From assembly GCA_917880885.1 (NCBI GenBank), contig OU862920.1:44241019-44305018 (forward strand): a stretch of DNA of 64,000 nt. The letters are read 5' to 3'. The notes under the pieces are model-generated. The model was not told where the DNA came from and ran no database searches. It was given only the letters and a program-made list of their open reading frames with translations. Of the stretch, positions 44,790 to 56,123 are shown in pieces. Positions within the stretch are counted from its first letter, which is position 1; each line of letters opens with the position of its first letter. The position numbers and the translations under genes are program-made. The DNA is from Limnephilus marmoratus. Taxonomy: Eukaryota; Arthropoda; Insecta; Trichoptera; Limnephilidae.

Positions 44790-45440
44790 TATTAACCAGC
44801 GGCTGAGACTTCGAATTGCAATACCTTGCAACAGTACAGGGCGGTTCCGATGAGAAAGATTGATTATTCTCCGTACCAGAATTTTTAACTAATAAGTCTT
44901 TATTATATTCAAAATTTGCTTTAATATTCATAAAAAATAAAAAGTTTGCAACAAAAAAGCTCAAACTCGCGATGATAAAATTATTAAAATTATCTACTTT
45001 CTGCAATTATTTTTTGATCAAAAGCATTTATAATTTTTCATTAACGTTTAAGTAAAATAAGAGAAGTAAAAATATCTGAAATATATTTGTTTGTAAGACC
45101 GTAAATAAATAAATAAACGAAAGCTTTTTGTCACAAAACTCCAGCGCGGATTTTTTAATGGTTTCATTTGAACCAAAATTAAAATTCTAAAAAATGGCTT
45201 TTCTCGATAATTTATTGATTTATTTTACTCTAGATACAATTATATGATTTGAAATGTGTGTTGTGTAATGTTGTGTATAACGACCAACGGTATAATCTAA
45301 TTTTTTCAAATTTTAAAACATAACATTACTAGATAAAAATAACAATCTTTTGAATTCAATTTATATTTTTTTTTTAAAAGAGTTGATACGTTTAGAATTT
45401 GATTTGAAAATGACAAATTTCCGGTTTTGTCTAGATATTC
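44790..45440 (+). repeat. Interspersed repeat family E, copy 2
   Basis: Related to 6130-6790 along its whole length. Confidence 0.6.
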
Positions 45441-45764
45441 CCTCTTTATAAGAAAGCTGACCAATACTGAACTATTATTGGAATCATAACCACGAATGAA
45501 TTAATTTTAAATATATTATTTATTTATCATATTGTCATTAACGCCGTTTATTTAGTTTTCTATTTAGCATCAATACTGCTACAATTTATTGAATCGTCCT
45601 TCCGCACAACCGGCTGTCAGACACGTTTTGTAGTTGAAAAATATTAAAGTTACCCGTGTAATAAAGATAACACAAATGTTTGACCGCTTGATTAGAACTC
45701 GTGCAGAAAATGCAATTGAACGTGTTCAGTATCGTTATGACAACGTGTAGTTATTTTAAGTTCG

Positions 45765-45950
45765 ATTAGTATTAAGAAAGGATTGTTCGGATGGTTTGGG
45801 CGCGTTGAATCAAGAAAATATGACGTGAAAGTGAATGGTAGAAGAATACGATGACGCCCGAGGAAGTTATAGAACGATTGAGTAAATCAAATATGTACTT
45901 AGTAAGCGTTCAAAAATAAGAAGTTGTTTTGAAAGGGAGGTATGTAAATA
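45765..45950 (+). pseudogene. LINE-A relic
   Basis: ATTAAGAAAGGATTGTTCGG, TGGTTTGGGCGCGTTGAA, GTGAATGGTAGAAGAATACG and GACGCCCGAGGAAGTTAT match the 2440-2600 segment. Confidence 0.75.
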
Positions 45951-47340
45951 CGGAAAAAAAATAATGATAATAATAATAATTGGTTTTTCAATTTCTTCTG
46001 TGTTCCTATGATCTATCTAATTTTATTATTTACAAACAGATAGAAAAAACATAATTACCTGACAGGTCAGTTGCGTGAATGTTAGAGGGAGCTCACTTAC
46101 AAAAAACACGATTATAATTAATAGATAAAATATTTAAAATAATGAATTACATATTTAAAATAGAGCAAAAATTTCTCGACAAATGTCTAAGTAACATCTA
46201 AAAAATCAGAGTGTTCAGTTAACACGCGGTAGAAGTGAAACCTTCAGAAAACTAAACTTCGGGAGAATGAGACGAATGCAGAGAATCAGGATTATGATAA
46301 TTGCAGGGATTATTTATTATAATATTGGTACCAAGTTTAAAAATTATTATTAGTTTTTTTTTTTTTTCGGTAGAAAGCATTCAGTTTGAGATTTGACATA
46401 TTAACTGAAATAAAACAATAAGTTTGTCTGTAACAACGATTTATTTATTAATTTTTTTAATACCGACCGGTTTCGCTTAACACAAGCATCTTCAGGGCAT
46501 AAAATTAAACTGAATCAAATTTAAATCAGTTTAATTTTAAATCAGTTTAATTATATTTATTTATTTAAGGAACATAAACACTTTTAGTAACATAATGTGT
46601 ATATAAGAGGATGACCAAAAATCAGACAAATTATATTTAACAGATAGATATTTAGAAACGTAAAACTAAATTAATGTAAACTAGAATATTTTAGAGAGAA
46701 AAAACAAACTCTGCAGCATTTTAAAAATAATAATAATTTAAATTCAACAAATGATAAACCTATAAAAAATAAAATAAATGAGTTTATAACTTTACTTAAA
46801 TAGTCTGCAAAATAGGTAATTTGGGTTGGGATGGGTAAGGGCAGTGAATCATGCACCTATAACCTTGCGACTACTCCTTACTAAATGAAACGCTTATGGA
46901 TTTCGATAGAATTATGCCCATTCGCCAAAAAAGATCCGGTATACACAATTAAGCAATACTCACTGTTGTGTCTCGTAGCTTGATCTTCATTCGGCGGCGG
47001 TCATAGGTGTATCCAAGGCGTACGATAAGGATAACCACGATATAGTTTGAGTCACGATGAAGCGGTTCACCCAAAGCATTCGATAAAGACGACGATATTA
47101 TAATGCTTCACATTACACGCTTCCGATTGATAGAAAATAACATTTCAACGTAGAGCCAAACGTCACGTTACGATTCGTTTCGATGGTTGTTGAAAGACTG
47201 ACGATATTGCGGTACTTGACTTAGTCCACCGTATAGGTAAGTACCCTTAACGTGCGGAAGTCCAAAATCTGGATTCCTCCGATCTGCATGGTAAATTGGA
47301 ACACAAATACGTATGAAATCCACCAGCGTTATGAAACAGG
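45951..47340. other. Mostly unassigned intronic sequence
   Basis: A family F 5' fragment is at 46200-46262. A TACCGACCGGTTTCGCTTAA word lies at 46461. No gene. Confidence 0.4.
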
Positions 47341-47449
47341 CAGAAAATATAAAAAAATATGTACAATTATTGAAGAAGAAGATAATAATAATATTAATCA
47401 AAACGAAAATATGGTAGAAAACAAGACACAGGAAAACGAAAAAGACAAT

Positions 47450-47525
47450 GGTCGCAACTGGGACTCGAACCCAGACCTCTCGTCTCACCGGGACCTGTAT
47501 TGCCAAACTGTCATATTCTCAATCT
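47450..47525 (-). other. tRNA-like sequence, D arm deleted
   Basis: On the minus strand it has GACGAGAGGTCTGGGTTCGA and GTCCCAGTTGCGACC. It matches the right part of the sequence at 57700-58190 but lacks the D arm. Flanked by a GAAGAAGAAGATAATAATAA stretch shared with 57365. Confidence 0.6.
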
Positions 47526-47924
47526 CATATTTAAAATTTTAGAATTAACAATCTTCAACTAATTCTTTTTCCATATAACATTGATGATATATTACATTGA
47601 TGGGAATAACCTTCAAAAGTTATAAACAGCGAGTTTTTCTTATAAAAAATTAGTTACAATTAATTTAATCGTCATGAATATGTGTTATTCGCACCCAGAA
47701 TGTGATACAATGAAATTCTGTAGCGATAGTAACTAGCAGTGAATATTATCAGCAAGCGTCTATATTTGCAAATTTATTGTTATAAGTAGTAGTTACATGT
47801 CCTTTGCATAAATTCATTTTGATTGGAGTTGGTGTTGCATCTATCAAGGTAGAAACGGGTATTTTGTCTGCTATATCGAACCTGCCTGATACCCTGAATA
47901 TGCTTGTGTTTTTTTTTTTTTTTA
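47526..47924. other. Unassigned intronic sequence
   Basis: About 47575-47620 is inverted relative to 57310-57355. Confidence 0.4.
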
Positions 47925-48165
47925 CATGAATACCGAACAAGAGTCCCAACTGCACCCGTCTGGAGCCAGTGAGACTATGGCATCCCCAATTGGGGGCTGA
48001 AGGTAGTGGGGAGGGAAGGAGATAGGGAAGAGGAAGGTGGGGAAGTACCTGGCTATTCAGATCTGATCACCAAACACGGCGAAAGCCACTTCAGGCAACG
48101 TTTCAATTCTGAATGGTGGTCTTACACCAGGGCGATACTAAGAGTATCTTCCACTCTGGAACGTG
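47925..48165 (+). repeat. Family H element
   Basis: Same order of motifs as 7000-7260, ending at AGAGTATCTTCCACTCTGG. A T run precedes it, as in the 7000 copy. Confidence 0.75.
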
Positions 48166-48227
48166 CTGCAAATATACTATATATTATTTTTAAATGAATA
48201 AAATACACAAACTAATCAATTAAAATT

Positions 48228-48304
48228 TATTTGCCACGCCGGGATTCGATCCCGCGACTTTCGGAATGCGAGTCAAGCGCCTTACCGCTGCACTACGCCG
48301 GCCG
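48228..48304 (-). other. tRNA-like sequence of a SINE-like unit
   Basis: On the minus strand: GTAGTGCAGCGGTAAGGCGC (A-box region) and GCGGGATCGAATCCCG (T arm, B box). The acceptor does not pair beyond four positions. Likely a tRNA-derived repeat head rather than a tRNA gene. Confidence 0.55.
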
Positions 48305-48482
48305 TCACTGCATGTGTTAAGCGAAATGGGTCGGTACCATAGACATCCCATATGTCCATGGTCGGTACTAAAAATTAGATAAATAAATCGTTGTTACAAC
48401 AAAGTTATTATTTTTACTTCGAATAATTATTTTACATTTTTTATTCTACAAAGCACCGCAGTAAAGGCAAATAGGACACCGA

Positions 48483-48606
48483 CACCGAGTCCATCTCATT
48501 CTCTCGCAAGCTAAATCCTGTAGATGTATGTATTTGTCTCTTTTTAGCGTCGCTCGTTTCCGTTTCAACGAGTATCAAATCACAACGGTGCTTTCACTTT
48601 AAAAAC
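48483..48606 (+). repeat. Family F fragment
   Basis: 3' half, CATCTCATTCTCTCGCAAGC to GGTGCTTTCACTTTAAAAA. Confidence 0.78.
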
Positions 48607-48653
48607 ATTGTGAATCTTTTGATAACTACTTATACTTCCTATACTATCCTACT

Positions 48654-48937
48654 TCATCATTACATAGTATAAAATGACGTCGCTCAAAATGTATGTGCGC
48701 ATAGATCTTTTGAACTACGCAACGGATTTTCATGCGGTTTTCACCAATAGATAGAGTGATTCAAAAGGAAGGTTTATATGTATAAAACATGTTTATTATA
48801 GTAGAGAAAAGCCGAGAAATTAAAATATTCATTTCAGGCAGCGGGCAGCTGGCAAGCGGGTGGTGTGGATTTTATAAAGGTTGGGTAATGGCGTTGTGTT
48901 TCGTTAGCCACAGCAACGTGTGGCCTGGTCTGCTAGT
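48654..48937 (+). mobile_element. Non-autonomous Helitron, copy 2
   Basis: Same family and orientation as 4916-5214; ends CTAG|T at 48933-48937. Confidence 0.72.
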
Positions 48938-49211
48938 AATATTATAAAGGCGAAAGTTTGTATGGATGTATGTATGTTTGTTACTCTTTCACGCAAAAAG
49001 TACTGAATGGACTTTAAAAATTCTTTCATTAATAGAAAGCCACATTATTTACGAGTAATATAGGCTATATATATTGGTAAGCTTTGGCGTTATGAAATTA
49101 TTTATTATACTATTATTGTCCAGATGAAAAGCAACTGTCTTTTTGTTATTTGTTTAGGTTTCTATGGATATCCCTTTGATAGTTAAAATTCAAAGATGTA
49201 TAAAATACTAA
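48938..49211 (+). mobile_element. Helitron-like fragment
   Basis: AATATTATAAAGGCGAAAGT, GTTACTCTTTCACGCAAAAA and GTACTGAATGGACTTTAA are typical of a common insect Helitron 5' region. 3' end not seen. Confidence 0.5.
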
Positions 49212-49395
49212 TCTATACTAATATTATAAATGCGATACTGCATGTGTTTGATTGTTACGCTTTAATAGGTGGCACGCGAGCTGTTTAAAAAATAAGGGTG
49301 GAGGGGGGTGGGGGGAGTGGAGTGGGGATAGGGAAGGTGGAGGAGGGGAAGACTGGGAACCCCCTAATACTATGCAAGCGAAGCCCAAAAGCTAG
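49212..49395 (+). mobile_element. Minimal Helitron with G-rich tract
   Basis: A|TCTATACTAATATT start and GCTAG|T end, 184 bp. A purine tract occupies 49293-49350. Confidence 0.75.
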
Positions 49396-49559
49396 TATAC
49401 TTATACAATTAAAATTATTATACATTATTTTATTGCATGGCCTCTGTTGCAGGAAGGTAAGACTCTGAAGAAATGGAAATCTGAAGGTTGCAGGTCTAAA
49501 ATCCCGACATGCGCAAATAAATGATTTGATTAATTTTTGTGTAATTTTAATATTCACAG

Positions 49560-49712
49560 CCGCCTTACTCATAATCACAGAATAAGATAATAACACGGTA
49601 ATATGAACGGATTAGGTGAAATTGGTACGATTTTTCAAATAGGACACCGATTTTTCCTAACCCGTTCGTATTACCGTGGTATTATCTTATTCTGCGATTA
49701 TGAGTAAGGCGG
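49560..49712. repeat. Foldback hairpin, 58-62 bp arms
   Basis: CCGCCTTACTCATAATCACA at the left is inverted at the right end. Spacer of about 30 bp. Few mismatches. Confidence 0.88.
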
Positions 49713-49719
49713 TTAGTAT

Positions 49720-50267
49720 ATAAAAAATTAATTTATGTTTGCTTGTACGAGGATGCATGTTTCTTATGCGTTGCTATAACCATTATCCGATTGCGATGAA
49801 ACTTTAGGAATTGATGTGCGCATGCCCGCGATGGTTTCTATATACAATAGTGAGCTCTGGCGTCGTGAAATTATGCGTTGCTAAACCGTTCATCCGATTG
49901 CGATGAAACATTGATGAGATGTTGTGAGCACGCCTGCGAAGGTTTCTATATATACTGGTGAGCTCTGGCATTATGAAATTTTTATGAAAAAATTGCAGTA
50001 GGTGGCACGCGAGCTGTTTGAAAACTGAATGTACCAGGACTGAATGTATGGTGCGCGAGAGGGGGATGGAAAGAGGGAGGGGAGTTCGCAGGATGAGGGA
50101 AACGGGAGAGGGGAGTGGTGAGGGAAGGGGGGGTGGGAACGCTGAGGGGAAGGGGCCGCGGGAGAGGAAGGGATGGCGGGAGGGTAACGGGACAACGAGA
50201 AAGGACACGCAGGGAGAAACAATTTCTTTATTAAGTGGAATTGCAACGCATTCAGGGAACTCGCTAG
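49720..50267 (+). mobile_element. Helitron with purine tract
   Basis: Ends GGGAACTCGCTAG|T at 50267. The GTTGCTA..CGATTGCGATGAAAC word is duplicated (about 49771 and 49878). The 50040-50210 stretch is almost all G and A; it is the complement type of the tracts at 15830 and 61900. The 5' end is not certain. Confidence 0.72.
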
Positions 50268-50354
50268 TCATCCATAAAGATGAAATAAGTCCAGAGGAAA
50301 ATTATTTTTGCTCAGGTCCTCCTGTGTGGAGTTAATCTAAAAAAAATATATTTT

Positions 50355-50715
50355 TTACGTTAGCTTCGCACAGGAGGCCCTGAGGAAAATAATAAATCCC
50401 CTCAGGGCCTGTGTCATCTTTGGGGATGCTGTGTGGAGGGTCTTATTAGGGAAAGGAAGGAGAAGAAATTATGGGAAGGAAAAAGGTATGATGGTGCAAG
50501 GCATGGATCGAGGGAGTCTGATTGGAGGGTTAGGTCTCCCTCAACCTATCTCTCACGATCCAGCCCGCCACGCAGTAGGTGGACAAAAGCATGAACCCGG
50601 GCACCCCTGCTTAGTCACCAAACGTAGCGAACCACTTGGGGTGACCTGTGGTAGGGGTGTTGTTTGTACAATAAATGGTTCCTGGGGCGGCGGTACCCAT
50701 AGCCACCACCCAAAT
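50355..50715 (+). repeat. Family G element
   Basis: GGAGGCCCTGAGGAAAATAA start, GGCGGCGGTACCCATAGCC end. Confidence 0.8.
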
Positions 50716-51440
50716 TAAAAATTGAAATAAAAAGAATAACAAAAAGGTATGTATGAGTGTGACAAGGGAACGTGGAATAAAACATGGAGTGTAATGACAT
50801 ATTGGTGTGACGGTCTAGCCCTTCTATATCTGCCGCTTCTTTTTACATGTATATTTTTAAAATATTTTACAATTATATAAACCTGCTTTTTTTAAAACAT
50901 ATTTTGTACCCTTATGTTTTTAAAACGTTGATTTCAATTCATTGAAATTTGATTTTAAAACGCTCAGCTGGTTTTTGAACACATCCTAAGATGATTTTGA
51001 ACGTGCGCATAGTGTATGTCATAGGTTCTCAACGTGGGCGATAAAGCCCCCTTGTGGGCGTTTAAGATTTTCAGGGGGGCATAGAAGACTCACAGAAAAT
51101 AAGAGGGCGTTGAGATGGCACAGTCAGGGCTTGGAGAGGTAAAAAAACACGCTAACCACTTATTAATAAAGCAAAGTAAACTGTAATATTGGTTAATTTT
51201 TGGTATTCTATGTATTGTAATCATTTTTATCACGTGTGCGAAAATTCACATAATTCGTAAGAATTGACACTGTATCATGAATATAAGAAGGACGGAGGTA
51301 GTAAGTGTAGTAACTCGGTACTTAAATACAAAAGAATTGCTTTTTTAACTTGCTAAACAAAAAGGTACAACATCAACCCCCCCCCCCCCCCCAAATTTAT
51401 CAGTGTGCGGCCCGCAGTGATCCCGAGCATTGTCCTTGAC
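50716..51440. other. Unassigned intronic sequence
   Basis: Has a run of about 16 C at 51377-51392. No gene. Confidence 0.4.
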
Positions 51441-51600
51441 CAGAAAAGTGAGTCGACCGCTGGTCTGGCCTCTCTGCCTAACCCTACAGTGGAACGGCGT
51501 GATGGTTAGGTGGCTAAGAGGTTGTGGGCACGATTTCTGAGTCAGGTGAATTGCCTCTACTAGTACTACTTTCAATTTGGTTTTTTTTCTTTTCTTAATT
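51441..51600 (+). pseudogene. LINE-A 3' relic
   Basis: GGTCTGGCCTCTCTGCCTAA and GGAACGGCGTGATGGTTAGG match the 3' end of LINE-A and its TTAG tail start. Confidence 0.6.
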
Positions 51601-51604
51601 TTAA

Positions 51605-51945
51605 ATCTGACAGATTTTGCAACTAAGGAGGAGGCGGGAATGGGTACCGCCGCCCCGGGAACCTTTATTGGATAACCAACACCTCTGCCATAGGTCACCC
51701 CAAGTGGTTTGCTACATTTGGTGATTTAGCAGGGGTGCCCGGGTTCATGGGGTGAGGTTTGTCTTGGAGGCGGATGACCAGGATATACTGAACCCCAGAT
51801 TCCTACCAACCCCTTAAACCCTTTTTCTTCCCAGAACTCTCCTCTCCTTCCTTTCCTTAAAAAACCCCACACACAGCATCCCCAAAGATGACATAGTTTC
51901 TGAGGGAAATTATTTTTCTCAGGGCCTCCTGTGTGGAGCTCATGT
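51605..51945 (-). repeat. Family G element, minus copy
   Basis: Full unit from GGAGGCGGGAATGGGTACCG to CCTCCTGTGTGGAG. Confidence 0.83.
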
Positions 51946-51949
51946 AAAA

Positions 51950-52530
51950 AAAATAAAAAAAATATCATAATAAAATCTAAAAGGGATCGAAATGAAAATC
52001 TAGTCTCCTTCAATGGAAGCAATCTTCCGAACAGGTCCCCCATTGATATGCTTGGTGTAACTCTAAGTGACGCTCAGGTATGGGGGCTCCATCGAAACCA
52101 GAGTTATGTAAGTTAGCCTCTCAGAAACTGGGCGTACTATGTACACGGCCCGCAGATAGATACTTTAGTGCACAACTGCTAACCCTGTACAAATCGCAAG
52201 TGCGCCCCACGGTTGAATTTGGCAGCCACCTCTGGTCTGGAGCTCCAAAATACCTAAAAAAAACCCTTGACTCTGTGCAGAAACGAGTGGTCCGTTTGAT
52301 AGATTCTCCCATCTTAAAAGACGGAATGCAATCTTAAGAGCACAGGCGTCAAGTGGGAATGCTGTCCTTGTTCTACGGGTATTACAATTGTAGATGCTCC
52401 GAGGAACTAGCGTCATTGATCACCACGGCACCGGTCCATAGTCGAGAAACACGCCAAACATGCGCCCAACATTTGTACACGGTTGACATTAGTTACAACG
52501 GGTCGTTTCTACGACTCGTTCTTTCCTTTC
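51950..52530 (+). pseudogene. Reverse transcriptase C-terminal relic (LINE-D) between family G pieces
   Basis: Frames 51931-52116 and 52080-52685 together encode LVSFNGSNLPNRSPIDMLGV, KLASQKLGVLCTR, LLTLYKSQVRPTVEFGSHLW, SGAPKYLKKTLDSVQKRVVR and FYGYYNCRCSEELASLI, the connection and tail region of a non-LTR reverse transcriptase. At least two frame breaks. It lies exactly between a family G copy and a family G end piece (52545-52617), so a G copy and this relic were probably joined or one inserted in the other. Catalytic motifs absent. Confidence 0.85.
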
Positions 52531-52544
52531 CTCAAAAAGACCAT

Positions 52545-52617
52545 CCTCACAGCATCTGCAAAGATCACATAGGCCCTGAGGGAAATTATTTTCCTCAGGG
52601 CCTCCTGTGTGGAGTTA
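52545..52617 (-). repeat. Family G terminal piece
   Basis: Palindromic GGCCCTGAGGGAA..TTCCTCAGGGCC core and CTCCTGTGTGGAG end, same orientation as the copy at 51605. Confidence 0.75.
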
Positions 52618-53022
52618 TGTTAATATATATATATATATATATTATACCTACATACTTATTTTTTTATGATACCAATGTGGCGTAAATTAAACTTTTAATA
52701 TTTTTTTTTAAATAGGTGCTTTTGGTTTATGTTGGTTGTTTCCTTTTTAATATTATATAAAAATTCATTGTTGTTGTCGAAAGAAAATACATTTGAAAAT
52801 GAATTGTATAAGGCAGTCTCATAATTAATCTACAAAAGAAAAACATAAGCTATTTATAATTAAGTACCAAAGGATATGAATCAAAGGGAATTATATAATT
52901 ATAACGATTCATCTAATAATACATCAACCGCCATTTAAATATTTAAGTGACTCAGATGCGTCGCAAATGCAATCAATGCTGCAGTGAAATTGACTAAATA
53001 ATCAAAAAATAATGCAAAAACT
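52618..53022. other. AT-rich intronic sequence
   Basis: (AT)n run at 52622-52642; nothing else recognised. Confidence 0.4.
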
Positions 53023-53046
53023 AAAAAATCAGAGTGTGTCATTCAC

Positions 53047-53578
53047 GGTTCCATGACAGTTCATCCTGCCACAATTCATCCGGCGGCAGTTCATCCTGCG
53101 ACAGTTCATCCGGCCGACAGTTCATCCTGCCGACAGTTCATCCTGCCGACAGTTCATCCTGCCGACAGTTCATCCCGCCGACAATTCATCCGGCGACAAT
53201 TCATCCTGACAATTCAACCTAACCTAACCTAACCTAACCTATAAGTATAAGTATGTCGTATTTTGTTATTCACGCATGCTTCTTCGGAGAGTCGAAATTA
53301 TTGTTAGTAAAAATATTTTTACAGCGGATTTCCACTCAAGATGCCTTCAGATATAAGTATATCGATTTTGGTTGTACGGCCGTATATCCTCTTTGCATAC
53401 TTACTTAATAAAAATCTTCTAAATGATCAGGCAGGATGAATTGTCGCCGGATGAATTGTCGGCGGGATCAACTGTCGGCAGGATGAACTGTCGGCAGAAT
53501 GAACTGTTGGCCGGATGAACTGTCGCAGGATGAACTGTCGCCGGATGAATTGTTGCAGGACGAATTGTCGGGTCACCG
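53047..53578. mobile_element. Foldback element family P with CCTAA repeats
   Basis: Both ends are minisatellites of the form GACAGTTCATCCTGCC, about 10 units at the left (53053-53212) and 9 at the right (53430-53570), inverted. TCATTCAC lies on both sides (53039-53046 and 53579-53586), a perfect 8-bp duplication. After the left array come five CCTAA-type units (53218-53240). The inner region (53240-53425) matches 26060-26240 of the giant foldback. It is inserted in a family F copy. Confidence 0.88.
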
Positions 53579-53734
53579 TCATTCACACGCGGTATCAAAT
53601 CATTCACACGCTGTAGAAGTGAAAGATGCAGAAAACTAAAATAGACAAACAAGAGTGGGGAGGCTACGGAGCACCGCACAAAGAGACCGATTATGTCATT
53701 ATCTCGCAGGCTAAATCCTATGGAGTTTTTGTTT

Positions 53735-54165
53735 TACATTACACAGGAGGCCCTACGGAAAATAACTTCCGGCAGGGTCTATGTATTCTTAGGGGACGCT
53801 GTGTGGAGGGTCTTTTTAAGGAAGGGAAAGATAGGAAGTTCTGGGAAGGAAAAAGGTATGAGCGGTGGGTAGGAATCTGAGGTCTGTGTGTCCAAAAGTG
53901 ACGGACACATGAATTCATCTCTCCGACTGCGGTGCAAGGCGATGAGTCGAGAGATTCCAGGTGGAAAAGTCAAAAGACCTCCCTTAACCAGTCTCTCTCT
54001 CGATCCGTCCCGCTACGCAGCAGGTAGGCAGATACATCCACCGCCAAGACCTGTACAAACCTCACCCCATGAACTCGAGCACCCTTGTTAATCCACCAAA
54101 CGTAGCGAACCACTTGGGGTGACCTATGGCAGATTATTTATCACACCCGCCATCCAAATTGTATT
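53735..54165 (+). repeat. Family G element inside family F
   Basis: ACACAGGAGGCCCTACGG start to CACCCGCCATCCAAATT end. Confidence 0.8.
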
Positions 54166-54269
54166 TGACGTATGTGTTGGTCTCTTTTTAGTGTCGCTTT
54201 TTCGTTTCATCGAATTTCAAATTACAACGGTGGTAAATAAGTTTTTACTTCAAAAATTATGTGCCGTTC

Positions 54270-54538
54270 AGACGCGGTAGAAGTGAAACCTCCACCCACA
54301 CAATCTCAACCAATAGCAGCCTTAAAAAGTGAGCTCATAATCAAAGCGGCCAATGCGCGAAGCTTGACAGAGCGCGATGCTCCGTAGTACAGTACGTAGG
54401 TAAGGTTGTATTTTATCTCATTCTCTTTCTCTGTTTAAATCCTGTAGATGCACGTCTCTTTTTAGTATCGTCCGTTTCCGTTTCATCGAGTTTCAAATCA
54501 CAAAGGTGCTAAAGAAGTTTTCACTTCAAAAATTATGT
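54270..54538 (+). repeat. Family F element
   Basis: Reads GACGCGGTAGAAGTGAAACC to CTAAAGAAGTTTTCACTTCA, with an unrelated stretch at about 54300-54400. Confidence 0.75.
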
Positions 54539-54618
54539 TAAAACCAAAAATAATACATTATTTACAATTTCGCACTCCAAAAATTCATAAACACAAACGC
54601 TATTTACTTATTTTCAAA

Positions 54619-54836
54619 AGTGAAACCTGTTTTAACACCGTTGTGATTTGAAACTCAATGAAACATAAATACCGACCCTAAAAAGAGACAAACACATACG
54701 TCTGTAGGATTTAGCCTGCGAATGAGATATAATAATCGGTCTCATCTCTGAGCGGTGCTTCGTAGCCTTCCCACTCTTGTCCACTTTAGTTTTCTGAAGA
54801 TTTCACTTCTACTGCGTGTGAACTACACACTTGTAT
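54619..54836 (-). repeat. Family F element, minus copy
   Basis: Both ends present; with the previous copy it forms an inverted pair 80 bp apart. Confidence 0.82.
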
Positions 54837-55075
54837 TTTTTCTTATATACATATTACATAGGATGATAAGAAGACATCTCAAACCCTGTTTCAATCATCA
54901 AGAACAGCTTTCAAAGTAGTACGTACATGTTTCACTTACAATTAATAAACATAAGTCAATTTTTTTAAAAATATTGGATAACCGCAAAAAAATCAATATT
55001 TTGTATATCATCATTCATAATTCTACGCAATAGGAAAAAAAAGTCATAGTGCAACCTTATGGATTGCGAAGGGAT
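54837..55075. other. AT-rich intronic sequence
   Basis: Nothing recognised. Confidence 0.4.
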
Positions 55076-55320
55076 GGTAACCCGACAGTTGATCCCCCGG
55101 CAGTTGGCCCCCAAATTATAATAATTATTAAAAAAAATTGTGCATTACTTAACAATTTCAAACATAAAATCGACTTACCTTTAATAATTAGTTGGTATGA
55201 ATATTAAACGAATTCATCTACAGTGTCGATTTTTTGTACTTATATTCGCTGGACAAGAATTTTACGATTATTATCGGCGGTACATCTTCTGTGCACACCC
55301 CTTCGGTAAACTTAGTTATA
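55076..55320 (+). mobile_element. Family P-related element end
   Basis: GGTAACCCGACAGTTGATCC and CCGGCAGTTGGCCCCC start; the inner part resembles 29748-29990. Confidence 0.55.
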
Positions 55321-55676
55321 TTTTATGTAAGTAGGTACCCTATATTCCCTAAACTGATTGCAAAAACATTAATTTTAACATACCCTTATGACGTACACAC
55401 CATACAAAATTAATCCACACGTTTAATTATAGCAGACAAATGCAGCAAGTAATTCGCCAATCAATCGTGCTCTTTATATGTTCAATAATATTGGTCTAAA
55501 TTACATCGACATTTTCTCCGATTCACTGCCTAAATTTAAAAAGAGCATTATGTCAATAATATAATTTGTTTAAGGCACATACATACATACATACTCACAC
55601 ACACACACACCCTTTCCCACTATGCACATCACCCTGTAATTTACTTAATATACACTAAATATACTACGCACTAGTA
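55321..55676. other. Unassigned intronic sequence
   Basis: Contains CATACATACATAC and (CA)n at 55580-55612. Confidence 0.45.
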
Positions 55677-56123
55677 CAGTCTATTCTTCAGTATCCCATT
55701 ATCAGTTGGGGAGCAGCTTACAAAACTAGTTTGACCCCCATAGAAATTGTTCAAAGACTCATTATAAAAATTATACTAAAAAAACCTCCAGACTTCCCCA
55801 CTGAACGCATTTTCGAAGAATTCAAAGTTCCAACATTTAAAAACTTATTTGAGAAAAATTCAATCATACAAATTATAAAAGAAAAAGATAAATTCTCATT
55901 CATAACTGAAAATCGTACAAGACTTACACATGTATTTGTATGCCCCAAACTAAACACGTCTTTTGCCCAACACCATTATACACACCAAGGAAAATACTTC
56001 TTTAATAACCTTCCAATAGAAATCAGAAGCATTAATGACAAAGTACAATTGTTGAACTCCATCAAAAAACATTTTAGAGAAATCACCAGCGGGAAAATTG
56101 CTGCTTCCCTCATCACCACATGA
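55677..56123 (+). pseudogene. LINE-C reverse transcriptase C-terminal fragment
   Basis: The open frame reads LQYPIISWGAAYKTSLTPIE, then IVQRLIIKIILKKP, FKVPTFKNLFEKNS and QGKYFFNNLPIEIRSI. This is the distal tail of a jockey-like ORF2 whose relatives are at 21319 and 59715. It is 5' truncated; the frame is open for about 145 codons with no stop. Catalytic motifs are absent, so it is an inert relic. Confidence 0.82.

Larger units (their letters stand above)
53023..54258 (+). repeat. Family F element split by two insertions
   Basis: Pieces: 53023-53046, 53579 to about 53730, and about 54166-54258. The gaps hold the family P element and a family G element. F is therefore the oldest of the three. 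Confidence 0.8.

Noticed and set aside
53218..53240. Chromosome end or telomere
   Set aside because: Only five CCTAA units, internal to a mobile element.
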